A stretch of DNA of 64,000 nucleotides from Euleptes europaea (Eukaryota > Chordata > Lepidosauria > Squamata > Sphaerodactylidae). The stretch lies in assembly GCF_029931775.1 (NCBI RefSeq), contig NC_079318.1, positions 73,877,614 through 73,941,613 on the forward strand. Reading direction: 5' to 3'. The notes under the pieces were generated by a model. That model was not told the DNA's origin, ran no database searches, and saw only the letters and a list, made by a program, of their open reading frames with translations. The translations under genes were made by a program, and so were the position numbers. Shown here piece after piece: positions 33,081 through 43,877 of this stretch; within the stretch, counting starts at the first letter, position 1; each line of letters begins with the position of its first letter.

Positions 33081-33217
33081 GAAGAGATATGGCCCACTCA
33101 TTGTTCTGTTGTTGAGGTAGACCGAGCATGAGGCGGCAGAGTAGCAGGTGCTTGAGGTGAACTGGAAAATCGTTTGGAGGGAAGGTAACACAAATACCCT
33201 CACTTTGAAAAACATGG

Positions 33218-33357
33218 AGATAGATCACGATGGGTAGCTGCGTTAGTCCGCCTGTAGCAGTAGAAAAGAGCAAGAGTCTGGTAGCACCATAAAGATTAAC
33301 AATATTTCTGGTAGGGTATGAGCTTTTGTGAGTCACAGCTCACTTCTTCAGATGCCA
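33218..33357 (+). repeat. unclassified amniote interspersed repeat
   Basis: 'gggtagctgcgttagtccgc', 'caagagtctggtagcaccat' and 'gtcacagctcacttcttcag' form a block I recognise as common in reptile genomes. I cannot name the superfamily with confidence. Confidence 0.5.
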
Positions 33358-33464
33358 TGAAAAAACAAAAAACATGGTTGATGGAGAAGGGGGGCAAATG
33401 GCCCTTACCACATTTTTTCTTTAGCAGTCACTTTCTGTGTCTTACCTTTCTTCAAAGGAATGCC

Positions 33465-33830
33465 GGATGACATGAATAATTCTCTCCCCATATTTTATCC
33501 TCACAACACCCCTGTGAGTAGGGTTGCCAACCTCCAGGCTGGAGATCTCCTGCTATTACAGCTGATCTCCAGCCAATAGAGATCAGTTCCCCTGGAGAAA
33601 ATGGCCACTTTGGCCATTGGACTCTATGGCATTGAAGTCCCTCCCCTCCCCAAAAACCTCCCACTGGTGGTGAAGAGGGACCTGGCAACCCTACCTTTGA
33701 GGTAGGTTAGGCTAGTGACTCATCCAGGGAGATTACCCAAAGGACTTCGTGGCAGGCTGAGGATTGGAACCTTGGTCTTACCAATGCTTACCCTGTAAAT
33801 CCACACCACCACTCTGGCCACCCACAGATC
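33465..33830 (-). repeat. tRNA-derived Sauria-like SINE interrupted by a MITE
   Basis: The SINE body 'ttttatcctcacaacacccc' stops at 33518 and continues at 33702 ('gtaggttaggctagtgactc'), ending with a worn head ('ccaccaccactctggcc'). The gap is the MITE at 33519-33693. Confidence 0.7.
33519..33693. mobile_element. hAT-type MITE family A inserted in a SINE
   Basis: It runs TAGGGTTGCCA to TGGCAACCCTA, 175 bp and shorter than usual by an internal loss. The flanks cctgtgag (33511-33518) and cctttgag (33694-33701) differ at one base. Confidence 0.88.
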
Positions 33831-33929
33831 CCCACTGGCAGCTCCTTTTGCTCATGGTATACAAGCAAATAGAACCCAAGTCTCTTCCCTTCACTACTTC
33901 ACTTGCAATCACAAGGGAAGCACCAACGC

Positions 33930-34138
33930 TAGGGTTGCCAGGTCCCTCTTTGCCACTGGTGGGAGGTTTTTGGGGCGGAGCCTGAAAAGGACGGGGTTTG
34001 GGGAGGGGTGGGACTTCAATGCCATAGATTCCAGTTGCCCAAGTGGCCATTTTCTCCAGGTGAACTGATCTCTATCGGCTGGAGATCAGTTGTAACAGCA
34101 GGAGATCTTCTGCCACTACCTGGAGGTTGGCAACCCTA
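33930..34138. mobile_element. hAT-type MITE family A
   Basis: It runs TAGGGTTGCCA to TGGCAACCCTA, 209 bp. The flanks accaacgc and gccaacac agree at 6 of 8, the differences being transitions. Confidence 0.88.
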
Positions 34139-34464
34139 GCCAACACCCTTCCAACTTGCACACCACATTTCTTAGAAGGTAGGGAAATTCATTCATCTTG
34201 CTCGGAAGAGACAAACAGATTGAGTCAACCTTATCAAGGAATGGCAGAAGGCAGCTATAGTTGTTAGACCATCAAGTCCTAAGCCAAGGCAAAATTCTCT
34301 CCGCTTCGTCATCCATGCTCCAGAACAAAGAATACCTTTCTTTATATTAAACCTGGTTCCTGTTCAGTCACAATAATAGCAACCCTCCTCGTGGATTCAC
34401 CCCAACCAAGCAACGCCTGAGCCAGGTGATTTCGTAATGATAATCACCTGACTTACTCTGTTAG

Positions 34465-34570
34465 ATTCTGCAGAGAAAGGCAATGGCAAACCACCTCTGC
34501 TTCTCACTTGCCTTGAAAGCTCCTTGCTGGGGTCGCCTTAAGTCAGCAGTGAGTTGACTGCCCTTTACAC
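34465..34570 (+). repeat. Bov-B-type SINE tail fragment
   Basis: 'ggcaatggcaaaccacctct' and 'ggggtcgccttaagtcagca' match the tail of the 5S-derived SINE. The head to its left is not recognisable. Confidence 0.65.
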
Positions 34571-35004
34571 AGAGACAGAACAGGAGAGGAAGATACCGCA
34601 GAAAGGAAAGCAATTCTGCCACCTGGAGGTCTTGCTGTGTAATTACTCAATTATTTGAAAAGACTCATAGCCAAACACCTAGCTAGTCCCGCCTGGCCCA
34701 CTCCGCCTCCCTCGGTGGCTTTTTTGCATCTTTGTGTCTTTTCCCCACTTTCTTTCAGTACCCAAAGGTCTCTTGACAATCTCCATATTCCTCATCCTTC
34801 CTCTTTGGCCAAAAATGCAATGCTCCTGCCCCCTTTGTGCGGCATGAGACCTACGTGCCAGACAGAAGCACCCGCACTTCAACAAACTTCAGAATGGGGT
34901 CATACCAAAGTATCCCTCTTGCCACGTCTCTTGTGTCTAAAGAAACTCACGGGAAGGGTGATAAGGGGATAGGTATTACTTCTTTTGCATGTTTCCAGCA
35001 TCTA
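34570..35004. other. no gene or classified repeat recognised
   Basis: A 105-residue frame (34655-34972) has no domain and no splice context. Confidence 0.45.
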
Positions 35005-35012
35005 GTAATAAA

Positions 35013-35219
35013 TAGGGTTGCCAGCTCTGGGTTGGGAAATACCTGGAGATTTTGGGGCGGAGCCTGAGGAGGGCGGGGTTTGGAGAGGGGAGGCACTTCA
35101 ATGTCATGGAGTCCAATTGCCAAAGCAGCCATTTTCTCCAGGGGAACTGATCTCTATCGTCTGGAGATCAGTTGTAAAGCGGAAGATCTCCAGCCATCAC
35201 CTGGATGTTGGCAACCCTA
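35013..35219. mobile_element. hAT-type MITE family A with perfect 8-bp target duplication
   Basis: It runs TAGGGTTGCCA to TTGGCAACCCTA, 207 bp, flanked by gtaataaa at 35005-35012 and 35220-35227. Confidence 0.93.
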
Positions 35220-36860
35220 GTAATAAAAGCTATATTGTATTTGAACCCAGAGGTACCACTCATAGCCATCATAGCTAATAGCCATTGATAGAATGATTCT
35301 CAGTGAAGGTATCTTTAAAAAGCCAACTTAGTTATTTTCTTTCTCTATATTTTGGTAGGAACTAGCACAACTATTACAATTGTTTCAGGGCTCTTCTATG
35401 CAATTCCACATGTGTCTTTGATTGGGTTTTTTTTTAAGTTTTAAAATAAAGAAATAGAAGTTTTATATATGTGGGTGTGTGAGAGCGAGGTAGCCAGAAA
35501 AACTTAGCAAGCACCCTCAGGTATCCATTGAAAAAGGTTAGATCAGCTATCTATTGGCTGGGAGGGGGAGCAGTCAACTGAATTTTAGCTGCTGTACAGC
35601 ACGGGGGTGTTGGTGGGACTCGGCCCCTCTCGGCACAATGCTGTGCAGGAAATGAATAAATAAGGTGCCCCAAATGCTCCTCTTGCTACTTTTGTTTGCT
35701 AACAGCAACAATAAATGTCACTTCTTCTTTTTTGAAACTAGGATGAAATGGGGCGGCGGAGTGAGTGTGGCTAAAACCAGGCTATTTGCAGAGAAAGTAG
35801 AGCTTTCTGGCTTCTCAGGGAACTACCTGAGCACACAGAAAAATATTATTTGTCAATTAACCAAAAGAAAAAGACATCCCCCAATGGCTTAGTTACAGCT
35901 ATGGTCCAGGAGGCATGGAAATGTTGAAGGTAGTTCAAAGTCAGTTAAATGGGGGTGGGGAGTGAGAGAGGGAAACGATCCATTAAGCTAGCCACATGCT
36001 ACCCTAAATAGGCAGTCTCCACTTTAGTTGGGGAATTAGCTAAGGAGACAGCGAGCGAGAGGGGGTTACTGGGATTGATAACCTATGTATCCCAGGATAA
36101 TCCTAGGGAAAACTCTCAAATGAACAGGCAGCTGTACAATTAAAAAGGGTTTTATTAAAGAATAAGAAGAAATCTACTTTCAAGCGATGAACATATGCAC
36201 ACAAATCATAAAAGAGCTGAAAGAGGAAAAGGGTGGAAGTTGGATAGGGTTTCAGGAATGGGTGATAGTTACCAATCTTGAAGAAACGTCCAGAGAAAGC
36301 AGCACTGAAGAGGAAAACAACCAGCATTTCCAGGAGTAAAGGAAAAGCCCTCATGCAAGTGAGGGGTGCATGCACGGATCCAGAACACACATGCACACTA
36401 TGAATGGCCAAAGGACCAATATTTATACCTCAGAATGGGCCCTGAGGTGGTATGAGGTAAGCTGGTAGGAAAGCCAGAGAAAAATAATTGCCCTTCCAGG
36501 GGTTGAATAAAAAGATAGGAGAGGTTTGATGAGTCGTCAGGATCCTGGGCTATTCTCCTGAATACTGATTGATTGCTGGGATGGGTGCAGATAGGGTAAT
36601 TGTCTGCTCGGAGCACTGATTAAATCACCTTAGGGTGACAGAATGGGGATTAGCTAGCCCCATTGTCCAGCCAGGCACACCTGAGGGCCAGGGGGAAAGT
36701 ACAGCTGCCAACAGCTTTCCTGCCCAGGTTTGACACGCAAGATGGATCCCAAAACTCTCTGAGAGGCATCCATTTTGTGGGGAGCAGAGTCTTGCTCTGA
36801 TGCCAGTCTTTGGCCCCCGTGCCTCCATGGCACCCCTTAGCAGGAAGAGGGGTCTGACTA
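35220..36860. other. intergenic sequence, nothing firmly recognised
   Basis: About 1.6 kb. No coding region and no repeat that I can name. Confidence 0.45.
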
Positions 36861-36861
36861 C

Positions 36862-36863
<2 letters not shown>

Positions 36864-36901
<38 letters not shown>
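36864..36901. repeat. (AC)n microsatellite
   Basis: About 18 uninterrupted CA units. Confidence 0.97.
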
Positions 36902-36904
<3 letters not shown>

Positions 36905-37025
36905 TTAATAATACCTTAGAGGTGGAGATTGGGTGTGGGGGGAGGGAGGTCCAATAGTTTAAGCTACACTGCTGTTATTTCTTACAGATGCCCCTATTTG
37001 TTCCTTTCAATAGCATACATCATGG

Positions 37026-37240
37026 TTGCTAGGGTTTTGATTCAGCCTTTGGGGGTGGGGGCTGAAGAGCTCCTGATCTCCAGACTACATACATCAGGTC
37101 TCCTGGAGGAAATGGCTGCTTTGGAGGGTGGACTCTATGGCATTATATACTGTGGGGGGGGGCTCCCCTAACCCCACCCTCCCCAGGCTCCAGCCCTCAA
37201 ATCTCCAGGAATTTTTCAACCCAGAGTTGGCAACCAGACA
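37026..37240. mobile_element. hAT-type MITE family A relative, worn ends
   Basis: 'gttgctagggttttgattca', 'ctgatctccagactacatac', 'ggtggactctatggcattat' and 'cccagagttggcaacc' follow the internal order of the copy at 5240. No target duplication is legible. Confidence 0.65.
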
Positions 37241-37645
37241 CTGATAGGGAGGACAGGTCAACTCACAGCCAAGGTAGGGTTTCTGCATTTTGGTGGACTT
37301 CCCATGTATGTTGTCTTGTAAATTATGCTGAGAACCTCCCCCAACCCCTTACCCTTCAAAAAAAGCAGTCTGAAGAAGATTGGGTATGTTCCTTTCATCT
37401 AGAAGGTTAAAAATTTGGATGAATTTCACATGGCTGACTTGATAATGGAACCTCAGGGACCTTGTAACCTTCCAGGAAAGAAGGAAGGAAGGGAGAATGG
37501 AGGGCCAAGAAAAGGTGGAAGCAGGGGAAACATGTTGGTTCAACAGCTATCAGCAGATGGAGGTTTCTGACAATCCTGATAATCTGCTTGGCTGATTCCT
37601 AATAAATGATATTCATTAACAGTAGTGGTAATAACCACCACTATA
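37240..37645. other. no gene or classified repeat recognised
   Basis: Short GGAA-type purine run near 37470; nothing else. Confidence 0.45.
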
Positions 37646-37646
37646 T

Positions 37647-37965
37647 AAGAAAGGCCATGCTGGATCAGACCAAGGTTCATCAAATCCAGCTGTCTGTTCA
37701 CACAGTGGCCAACCCAGTGCCTCTGGGAAGCCCACAAACAAGACGGCTCCAGCAGCATTATCCTGCCTGTGTTCCACAGCACCTAATATAATAGGCAGGC
37801 TCCTCTGATCCTGGAGATAATAGGTTTCCATCATGACTAGTATCCATTTTGACTAGTAGCCATGGATAGCCCTATCCTTCATGAACGTGTCTACTCCAGT
37901 CTTAAAGCCTTCCAAGTTGGCAGCCATCACTACATCCTGGGTAGCCATTACCACATCCATAGTAT
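37647..37965 (-). mobile_element. L3/CR1-like LINE 3' end
   Basis: The forward text 'ccatgctggatcagaccaag', 'gtggccaacccagtgcctct', 'cctgtgttccacagcaccta' and 'gccttccaagttggcagcca' is the complement of the 3' end present in + orientation at 19450-19740. Confidence 0.8.
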
Positions 37966-38107
37966 TAAGGGTTTATAAGGCATACTGATCCAGGACACCA
38001 AGGATGGAGGTATAGACAACAGGAGGAGGGAAGTTCTGACGGGCAGAGGCAGACCAGAGGCCACATTAGGCTGACCTGGGATCTGTGTCAGAGGCTGCAT
38101 GTGCATG

Positions 38108-38291
38108 TGAGTGTATGTAAAATGCTGTCAAGTCACAGCTGACTTATGGTGACCCCATAGGGTTTTCAAGGCAAGAGACATTCAGAGGTGGTTTGCCATT
38201 GCCTGCCTCCACGTCATGACCCTGGTATTCCTTGGTGTTCATCCAAAAACTGAATGAGATCAGGCTAGCCTGGGCTATCCAGATCAGGGCG
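38108..38291 (-). repeat. 5S rRNA-derived SINE with Bov-B-type tail
   Basis: Its tail is at the left ('gctgtcaagtcacagctgac') and a worn 5S-like head at the right ('gatcaggctagcctgggcta'). Confidence 0.8.
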
Positions 38292-38576
38292 TTTAGCGAC
38301 CTGCGTTACAGAGCTTGGCCACAAGATGTCTCCAAGCATCGCACAAAACTTCATGACAAGTTCAAATTCCTTGGTAAACAATAGAGCGTGCTGAGAATTG
38401 AGCAGGAAGCATGCTTGTCTAAGTGCTGTTGCGGTACGTATGTATGTCACTCACTCTCAGCCTACCTCACAGGATTGCTAAGGATAAAATGGAGGCAAGC
38501 TATATATGAGCAGCACTGGAAGAAGGGTGGGATAAAAATGTGATAATTATGGTAGAATCGAAGTCGGGGTCCCCAG

Positions 38577-38760
38577 CGTGGTACTTGAGGATGCCATTGC
38601 GCCTGCTGACACCTTTCCTGGCACCCAAATGTTTTTAGGAAGTGGTTGTGGCCAGGTGGACTTCTGATTACCCAGCAAGGCTTCTGATTGGCTACACAGA
38701 TTAAAATAAGATTGTTTCACTTCCAGCTGACCCTTGCTGACGCAGTTAAGTGTCTTGAGC
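38577..38760. repeat. interspersed repeat, family C
   Basis: 'ggggtccccagcgtggtact', 'gacacctttcctggcaccca', 'aggaagtggttgtgg' and 'cagcaaggcttctgattggc' follow the order seen at 2722 and 47595 (inverted). Confidence 0.6.
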
Positions 38761-38849
38761 TTATTCTGGATCCAACATTACTGCTGGAGAAGTAAGTTAA
38801 CACAGCTGCAAAAAAATGTTTTCTTCCAACTCAGGTCTAGTCTGAACCA

Positions 38850-39113
38850 ACAGGTTGAAATTAAATCAAAAGAGTTTCCGTCTAAACATTAGGAAGAATT
38901 TTCTAACAGAGCCGTTCCTCAGTGGAACAGGCTTCTTCAGGAGGTGGTAAGCTCTCCTTCCCTGGAGGTTATTAAGCAGAGGCAAGATGGCTATCTGTCA
39001 GCAATGCTGATTCTATGGCCTTAGGCAGTTCATGAGAGGGAGGGTATCTTGGCCATCTTCTGGGCATGGAGTAGGGGGCCACTGGGTGTGTGTGTGGGAG
39101 GTAGTTGTGAATG
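38850..39113 (+). mobile_element. CR1 LINE 3' end
   Basis: 'gtttccgtctaaacattagg', 'ttcctcagtggaacaggctt', 'ttcatgagagggagggtatc' and 'gaggtagttgtgaat' are the CR1 ORF2 end and 3' UTR. The final octamer repeats are lacking. Confidence 0.8.
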
Positions 39114-39194
39114 TAAAGTACATTACTAGTAGACTCGTCTCAGTGTTACCGTGGCATGGATCCTGGAAGCCAGATTAGCCATATCAAGGTAGAC

Positions 39195-39283
39195 TCATAG
39201 AATCATAGAGTTGGAAGGGACCACCAGGGTCATCTAGTCCAACCCCCTGCACAATGCAGGAAATTCACAACTACTTCCCTCAC
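39195..39283 (-). mobile_element. CR1 LINE 3' tail, opposite orientation
   Basis: 'tcatagaatcatagagttgg', 'catctagtccaaccccctgc' and 'gcaggaaattcacaactact' are the complement of the CR1 terminus, facing the copy at 38850. Confidence 0.85.
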
Positions 39284-39726
39284 ACACAGACCCTCAGAAT
39301 CAACATGGATACTGCAGTTGTTGTAGAATGCTATTATTGTTGTAGTTGAAGTGTGCATATTACACCCATTCTGCAATTACTCCATTGGCTGACCATCAGT
39401 TACAAGGCTCAATTTAAGGGACTGGCTATCACACAAAGTCCTTCATGGCCGTGGGCCCTCATATCTGTGGGACCGCCTCTTCCCCTATGCTCCACTATGA
39501 TAGCTTGGCTCAGCAGGGCCTTTTGCAGGTGCCAGCCTGCACATGGGCAAAATCAGGAACTGCCCATACGAGCATATCCTCTGTTATAGACCTCACTTTA
39601 TGGAAGGGCCTGCCTGACGATATCTGGATGGCTCGCATCCTCCCGGTATTCCACAAACTATGCAAAACTGAATTATTCAAGAGGTCATTTTTATAAAAGA
39701 AATAGGGGATAATGAAACGATGAACA

Positions 39727-39931
39727 CATGAAGCTGCCTTATACTGAATCAGACCCTTGGTCCATCAAAGTCAGTATTGTCTACTCAGACTGGCAGCAGC
39801 TCTGCAGGGTCTCAGGCGGAGGTCTTTCACATCACCTACTAGCCTAGTTCCTTTAACTGGAGATGCTGGAGATTGAACCTGGGACCTTCTGCATGCCAAG
39901 CAGATGCTCTGCCACTGAGCCACAGCCTCTA
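39727..39931 (-). repeat. Ala-tRNA-like SINE inserted in L2
   Basis: The complement of a full family copy: the tail 'catgaagctgccttatactg' is at the left and the head 'gctctgccactgagccacag' at the right. Confidence 0.88.
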
Positions 39932-39952
39932 CCCCCCGATTTAGAAAGATGC

Positions 39953-39958
39953 TTTAAT
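39953..39958 (-). promoter_or_regulatory. candidate polyadenylation signal ATTAAA for the PRSS55-like gene
   Basis: An ATTAAA on the - strand lies about 300 bases after the stop codon, within transposon-derived sequence. It is the nearest reasonable hexamer I see; no transcript support. Confidence 0.25.
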
Positions 39959-40254
39959 AAAGAGATGGGGACTGTTCTATACTACTGTGAATAGCTGCTT
40001 GTTGCTATATGTAGGAGCCTACAGTGTAATTTTGCATCATTTAACACATCATGTTAGTATTTATCCTTCACTGCAGTTCTACTTTCAGATTTCTGGCTGG
40101 CCCTAGATTTCTACTATACAAATCCTGTTGCATTGTTCTATTGGAGGTGCCCATCCTGTTGATTGTATTGACTTACTCTGTGTAATCTTACCTGGAGTCC
40201 CAGTGAGAAAGGCAGACTACAAAGGACGCAAATAAAGAAATACATGTACCCATT

Positions 40255-40560
40255 TCAGTATGATTCATAAACCATCGCTATCAAACAGGCAAGGATACAG
40301 AGGGGGAAATCAAAAGCAACATGACGCTCCACTGCTCCTGAGCGGGCTGAGGTGCCAGTGATGTCCATGCCTTCGGGTATAAACGGCTTCCCTTCTCTAG
40401 CAGTCGCTGTCTGTATCCAGTCAAGGTGGCGAAAAACAAGAGTGTAGACTGCAGGACTCTCCTTTCCTCTGCAGCTGTCCCCCCGACCCGCTATTCCGAC
40501 CACAAACCATTTCACGACGATGTCTCCGTAGGTACAAACCAAAGGGCCCCCACTGTCACC
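40255..40560 (-). CDS. PRSS55: PRSS55-like serine protease, last coding exon (catalytic Ser)
   Basis: 101 residues plus stop. The acceptor 'cttccccag' precedes GGT GAC AGT, so the exon opens with GDSGGPLVCTYG and joins the previous exon in phase 0 as DVCE|GDSGG. Ser195 and Asp194 are present, and the chymotrypsin-numbered Asp189 (in DVCE of the previous exon) predicts a basic S1 pocket. The 214-216 strand reads G-R-G where most family members have S-W-G, and residue 226 is Ala rather than Gly (SPAVYT). After the protease domain comes EGKPF, similar to the human PRSS55 EGRPF. The chain ends with a hydrophobic stretch (FPLCILACLIAMVY), fitting the GPI-anchor or membrane tail of PRSS55. Human PRSS55 is testis-enriched (established knowledge); nothing here shows expression. 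A PRSS51-like paralogue is the main alternative. Confidence 0.85.
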   Translation of the reverse strand, partial: GDSGGPLVCTYGDIVVKWFVVGIAGRGDSCRGKESPAVYTLVFRHLDWIQTATAREGKPFIPEGMDITGTSARSGAVERHVAFDFPLCILACLIAMVYESY

Positions 40561-40796
40561 CTGGGGAAGGGGGAAAGAAGAGCACAATATACATCATTCA
40601 AAATCCTGCAGTCTCCTTTAATTTGAGGGATATACAAGGTTTGTGGAAATGCCTGATTGTGTTCTGGAAGACAGAACTGAAGGATGAATTTTAACTGGAA
40701 AATTGGCCAATCTGTAATATTCTTACCTTATTTAAAGGATTCAGAGATAGCGGAGCTGAATGAAAACTTATGGGTAATTGCCAAAAGTATAAAAGT

Positions 40797-40990
40797 AGAG
40801 CACCAGTGCAGTGTAGTGGTTAGAGGGTCAGACCCAGGTTCAAATCCCTACTCTGCCAGGTAATCTTGGCCCAGCCCCACACACTATCCGCAAAGATAGT
40901 TGCTAAGATACAATGGAGAAAAGGAGAATGATGTACGCTGCTTTGGGTCCCCACTGGGGAGAAAGGCAGGTTACACATGAAGTAAATGAA
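40797..40990 (+). repeat. tRNA-derived SINE in an intron of the PRSS55-like gene
   Basis: The head 'gtgcagtgtagtggttagag', B-box-like 'ggttcaaatccc' and the 3' end 'ggggagaaaggcaggttaca' plus an A-rich tail identify a Sauria-like relative without the Bov-B-type tail. Confidence 0.7.
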
Positions 40991-41207
40991 ATAAATAATC
41001 ACTAAATATGGGGTTCTAAAGGACTGCTCCAGATATCTGATTGTATTAAAAGGGCTTTGCAGTTTATTGAAGTGTACAAATCGACTAGGGAGTAGAAGCA
41101 TTAACAAATTATTAAAACGAAAAGGTCACTTTTCATTTCTTTGGAATTGTTCTGAACATCCTTCTTCAGATGATTTTGTTAGTAGTTGGTTTAACTGGTT
41201 GGTTGTG

Positions 41208-41725
41208 TGTGGGTAGCAGCCTGCATAGCCGAGTTCAGACACTGGTTGATAAGCAGGGTTGGCCACAGTCAGTACTTGGAGGGGAGACCACAAAGGAAGA
41301 CTGACCTTCATATGCAGAGGAAGAAGAAGAGTTGGTTTATATACCCTGATTTTATCTACCTTTAAGGAGTCTCAAACCGGCTTACAATCACCTTCCCTTC
41401 CTCACCCCACAACAGACACCCTGTGAGGTAGGTGGGGCTGAGAGAGCTTGAAAAGACTCTAAGAGACTAAGAGCTCTAAGAGACTAGCCCAAGGTCACCC
41501 AGCAGGCTTCATGTGGAGGAGTGGGGAAACCAACCCGGTTCACCAGATTAGAGTCTGCCGCTCATGTGGAGGAGTGGGGAATCAAACCTGGTTCTCCAGA
41601 TTACAGTCCAGCGCTCCTAACCACTACACCATGCTGGAAGGCAATGGGAAGCCACCTCTTGCCAGGAATGCCCCACTGGTGAGCTTGCCATGAGTAAGTT
41701 TCAACTCGATGGCACATTTGTCTTC
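41208..41725 (+). repeat. 5S-derived SINE split by an inverted Sauria-like SINE
   Basis: The left part (41208-41320: 'gataagcagggttggccaca', 'cagtacttggaggggagacc') and right part (41637-41725: 'ggcaatgggaagccacctct', 'ttgccatgagtaagtttcaa') are head and tail of one 5S-derived copy. Between them (about 41323-41636) lies a Sauria-like SINE on the - strand with a duplicated tRNA-like block and 'cactacaccatgctgg' end. Confidence 0.75.
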
Positions 41726-42497
41726 TGTGGGTAGGTGTTTGATTTGTTTGTGTGATCAAAACAAAATCCCATTTTGCACTGTCCCCCATGTTGGCAGGAT
41801 TGTCTGAGGCACCGAGTTCAAGAAAGCATGCCATTTGCCAAACTAGCCATTTTTCACACTTTTTATTTCTAACTGGTTAATTATTATTTTTTACACCAAC
41901 GTCAGTCAGGAGAACAAATTTAGAACACTTTTCTTAAATCAGTGGTTCATTGGAATTTTCCATTGTATAAAGCAACAAAAAGAGAAATCTTGACGTTTAC
42001 AAAAAAGCAAATACATGATATTGAGGAAAAGAATCCAGGAATTCTCCAAATTCCCTCCTGTACAAAAGCATCATTACCATTTCAAACTTTCCATAAAGAT
42101 TTTTCTCTGAATCTTGCCTTCCCACCACCAACAAAAGAGATATTAAATGTGCAGCAGAGAAGGGAAAGTGGAAAAGAGAGAAAAAGAAGGGAACACTTGC
42201 AGTGACCAGTATACAGAAATATGGAGGAGTGTGTCTTGCCTCAGAACTTTGGATCCAGGTATTTGCGTGGACTTAGAGCAAGGTATGGCACAGGGCTTGC
42301 TTGGTCTTTAAGGGAGACCCCAACGATCTGGGGAATCCTGTGCTGCTTGAGAGTTTGCAACAAAAAATGGGGCTTCCACCAGCTCTTCAGGAGCTATGGA
42401 GTCAGATGTTAGCAGTAGCAGGTTACTAATGTCTAACAGATTAAAGTTAACGATCATAGTCTGCCTCCACAGCCACACAAGCCCAAGTTCATCGTAC

Positions 42498-42640
42498 CTC
42501 ACAGACGTCCCTCCTGCCTTCCTCAGAGATGGCACACAGCCCATCCTCCGGCAGCTCCTGGACGCTCTTGGAGCACTGCTCGCTGCCTATCAGAGTCGTT
42601 CCCACTTTCTCTAGCATACTGATTGGTCTCTTCTGATCAC
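42498..42640 (-). CDS. PRSS55: PRSS55-like serine protease, penultimate coding exon
   Basis: 143 nt. The acceptor 'tgtctgcag' supplies GT to complete a split Gly codon, then DQKRPISMLEKVGTTLIGSE, QCSKSVQELPEDGLCAISEE and GRRDVCE, with donor 'gag|gtacg' in phase 0. QCSK and DGLC supply the Cys168-Cys182 pair, and DVCE carries Asp189 and Cys191. From memory human PRSS55 has WEECSKMFPKLTKNMLCAGY here, so the match is clear and nearly colinear. The upstream intron (42641-44401) holds a hAT element. Splice phases on both sides agree with the neighbours, and no stop or frameshift is seen. Confidence 0.88.
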
Positions 42641-43665
42641 CTGCAGACACAGAGGCAAGGGAGACAGCTGAGAGCCGTTCAAAAAGGATGGAGTTTATGT
42701 CAGGGACAAATCTCACCATGTTACGGTGTCAACTTTTGGCTTCGTTGTGGTATTGCAGACTGAAAATTCAACAGTCTGGACCAGTCTGGGGCAGCTAGCA
42801 GCCATCGCGTAGACCCAATGTTCTCTGCAACCCAGTTAATTTGCTGGAACTGGATCCAGTGGCTTCAGCCAGATTTTAAAACCAGGTGATCTGCGAGTTG
42901 GCAAAGCGGGAGCCTGGAAGGACTGCAGAAGGTACTGCTCTGTTGAACAGGTAAGGTTTGGGAAGCCAGGCTCCCAGGATGTGAACCAGACCAATGCTTC
43001 CCAATTTCAAAGGTTAATGTTGCACATCCCATATACAAGGAACCCTTAAACCATAAAGTATACCGAAGCCTAGACAGCACTCTTAGGTAAGTCCCAGCAT
43101 CTGGCCATGAGATTCCCCTTTCAAGCCCCAACATTCTTAGCATTTCCCATCCAGACACAAATGTTTGGCATGAGGTGATCCAGCTTCATGGCTAAATGTT
43201 GATCTTGATCTGATGCCCAAACTGATTGCTCTCACCCTGACCAAGAGATCATTCCCACCATTAGAACAAAAGGCTACATCCTCCTCCTGCACAAGCTACT
43301 GGGATGAGCACATGCTTGCCAACTGGAGAACAAGAAGGGCCTGGCCTTTTAATAGGGGCTTAATGTGTGAAAATGGGTAGTTGAGGTTTTTTGTGGCATT
43401 GCTGCAGATCAAACTGATGCTAAAGGGGCAGCTAGAAGGAACCGTGGGAAGTCTTCCCAAAACTTGGGAAGTCCACAGCTGCACAGAGAAGTGTGCAGCC
43501 ATAAAGCTTTGGCATGTTCTTCATTGCCACTATCTACCTATCAGGCAGTAAGTCATACAGCAGCTTTCCTTGGTGTGATACATTGAGTTGGGTCATACGG
43601 GAAGTGTGATTTAAAATAAGCTGTAGCTGGCAAAGTTGAGATGTGACTGCTACAACAGTCTGTAT

Positions 43666-43877
43666 CAGGGGTGTCAAACTCGCTTGTTGAGGGCTGGATA
43701 TGGCATAAGTGTCATTTGGTCGGGCTGGGCCATGCCTCACCAGTCCAGATCAGTCCAGCTCGTAGCAGGCTTGCCAGCCCAGATCGGGACTGGGGGGGGG
43801 GGTGGCTGGCTCGCAGGCCGGATAAGAGCTCTCAAGAGGCCGGATCCAGTCCCCAGGCCGTATGTTTGGCATCCCTG
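43666..43877. mobile_element. non-autonomous hAT element in a protease intron
   Basis: It starts caggggtgtcaaac and ends gtttggcatccctg, 212 bp with about 14-bp inverted ends. The flanks gtctgtat and gcctaaat agree at 5 of 8 positions. The interior is GC-rich with a run of G. Confidence 0.75.

Larger units (their letters stand above)
39345..40242 (+). mobile_element. L2 LINE 3' end, split by a SINE, abutting the PRSS55-like stop codon
   Basis: 39353-39700 encodes HITPILQLLHWLTISYKAQF, then LTLWKGLPDDIWMARILPVF, an L2 ORF2 C-terminus. After a SINE (39727-39931) the 3' UTR resumes and ends at about 40200-40242 ('gagtcccagtgagaaaggca', 'gacgcaaataaagaa'), which is L2-like. The end lies only about 12 bp past the stop codon of the protease gene on the other strand. 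Confidence 0.75.

Noticed and set aside
35930-36690. Possible solitary LTR
   Set aside because: A poly(A)-signal-like region and TG/CA-like edges can be picked out, but there is no paired copy, target duplication or coding remnant to support it.
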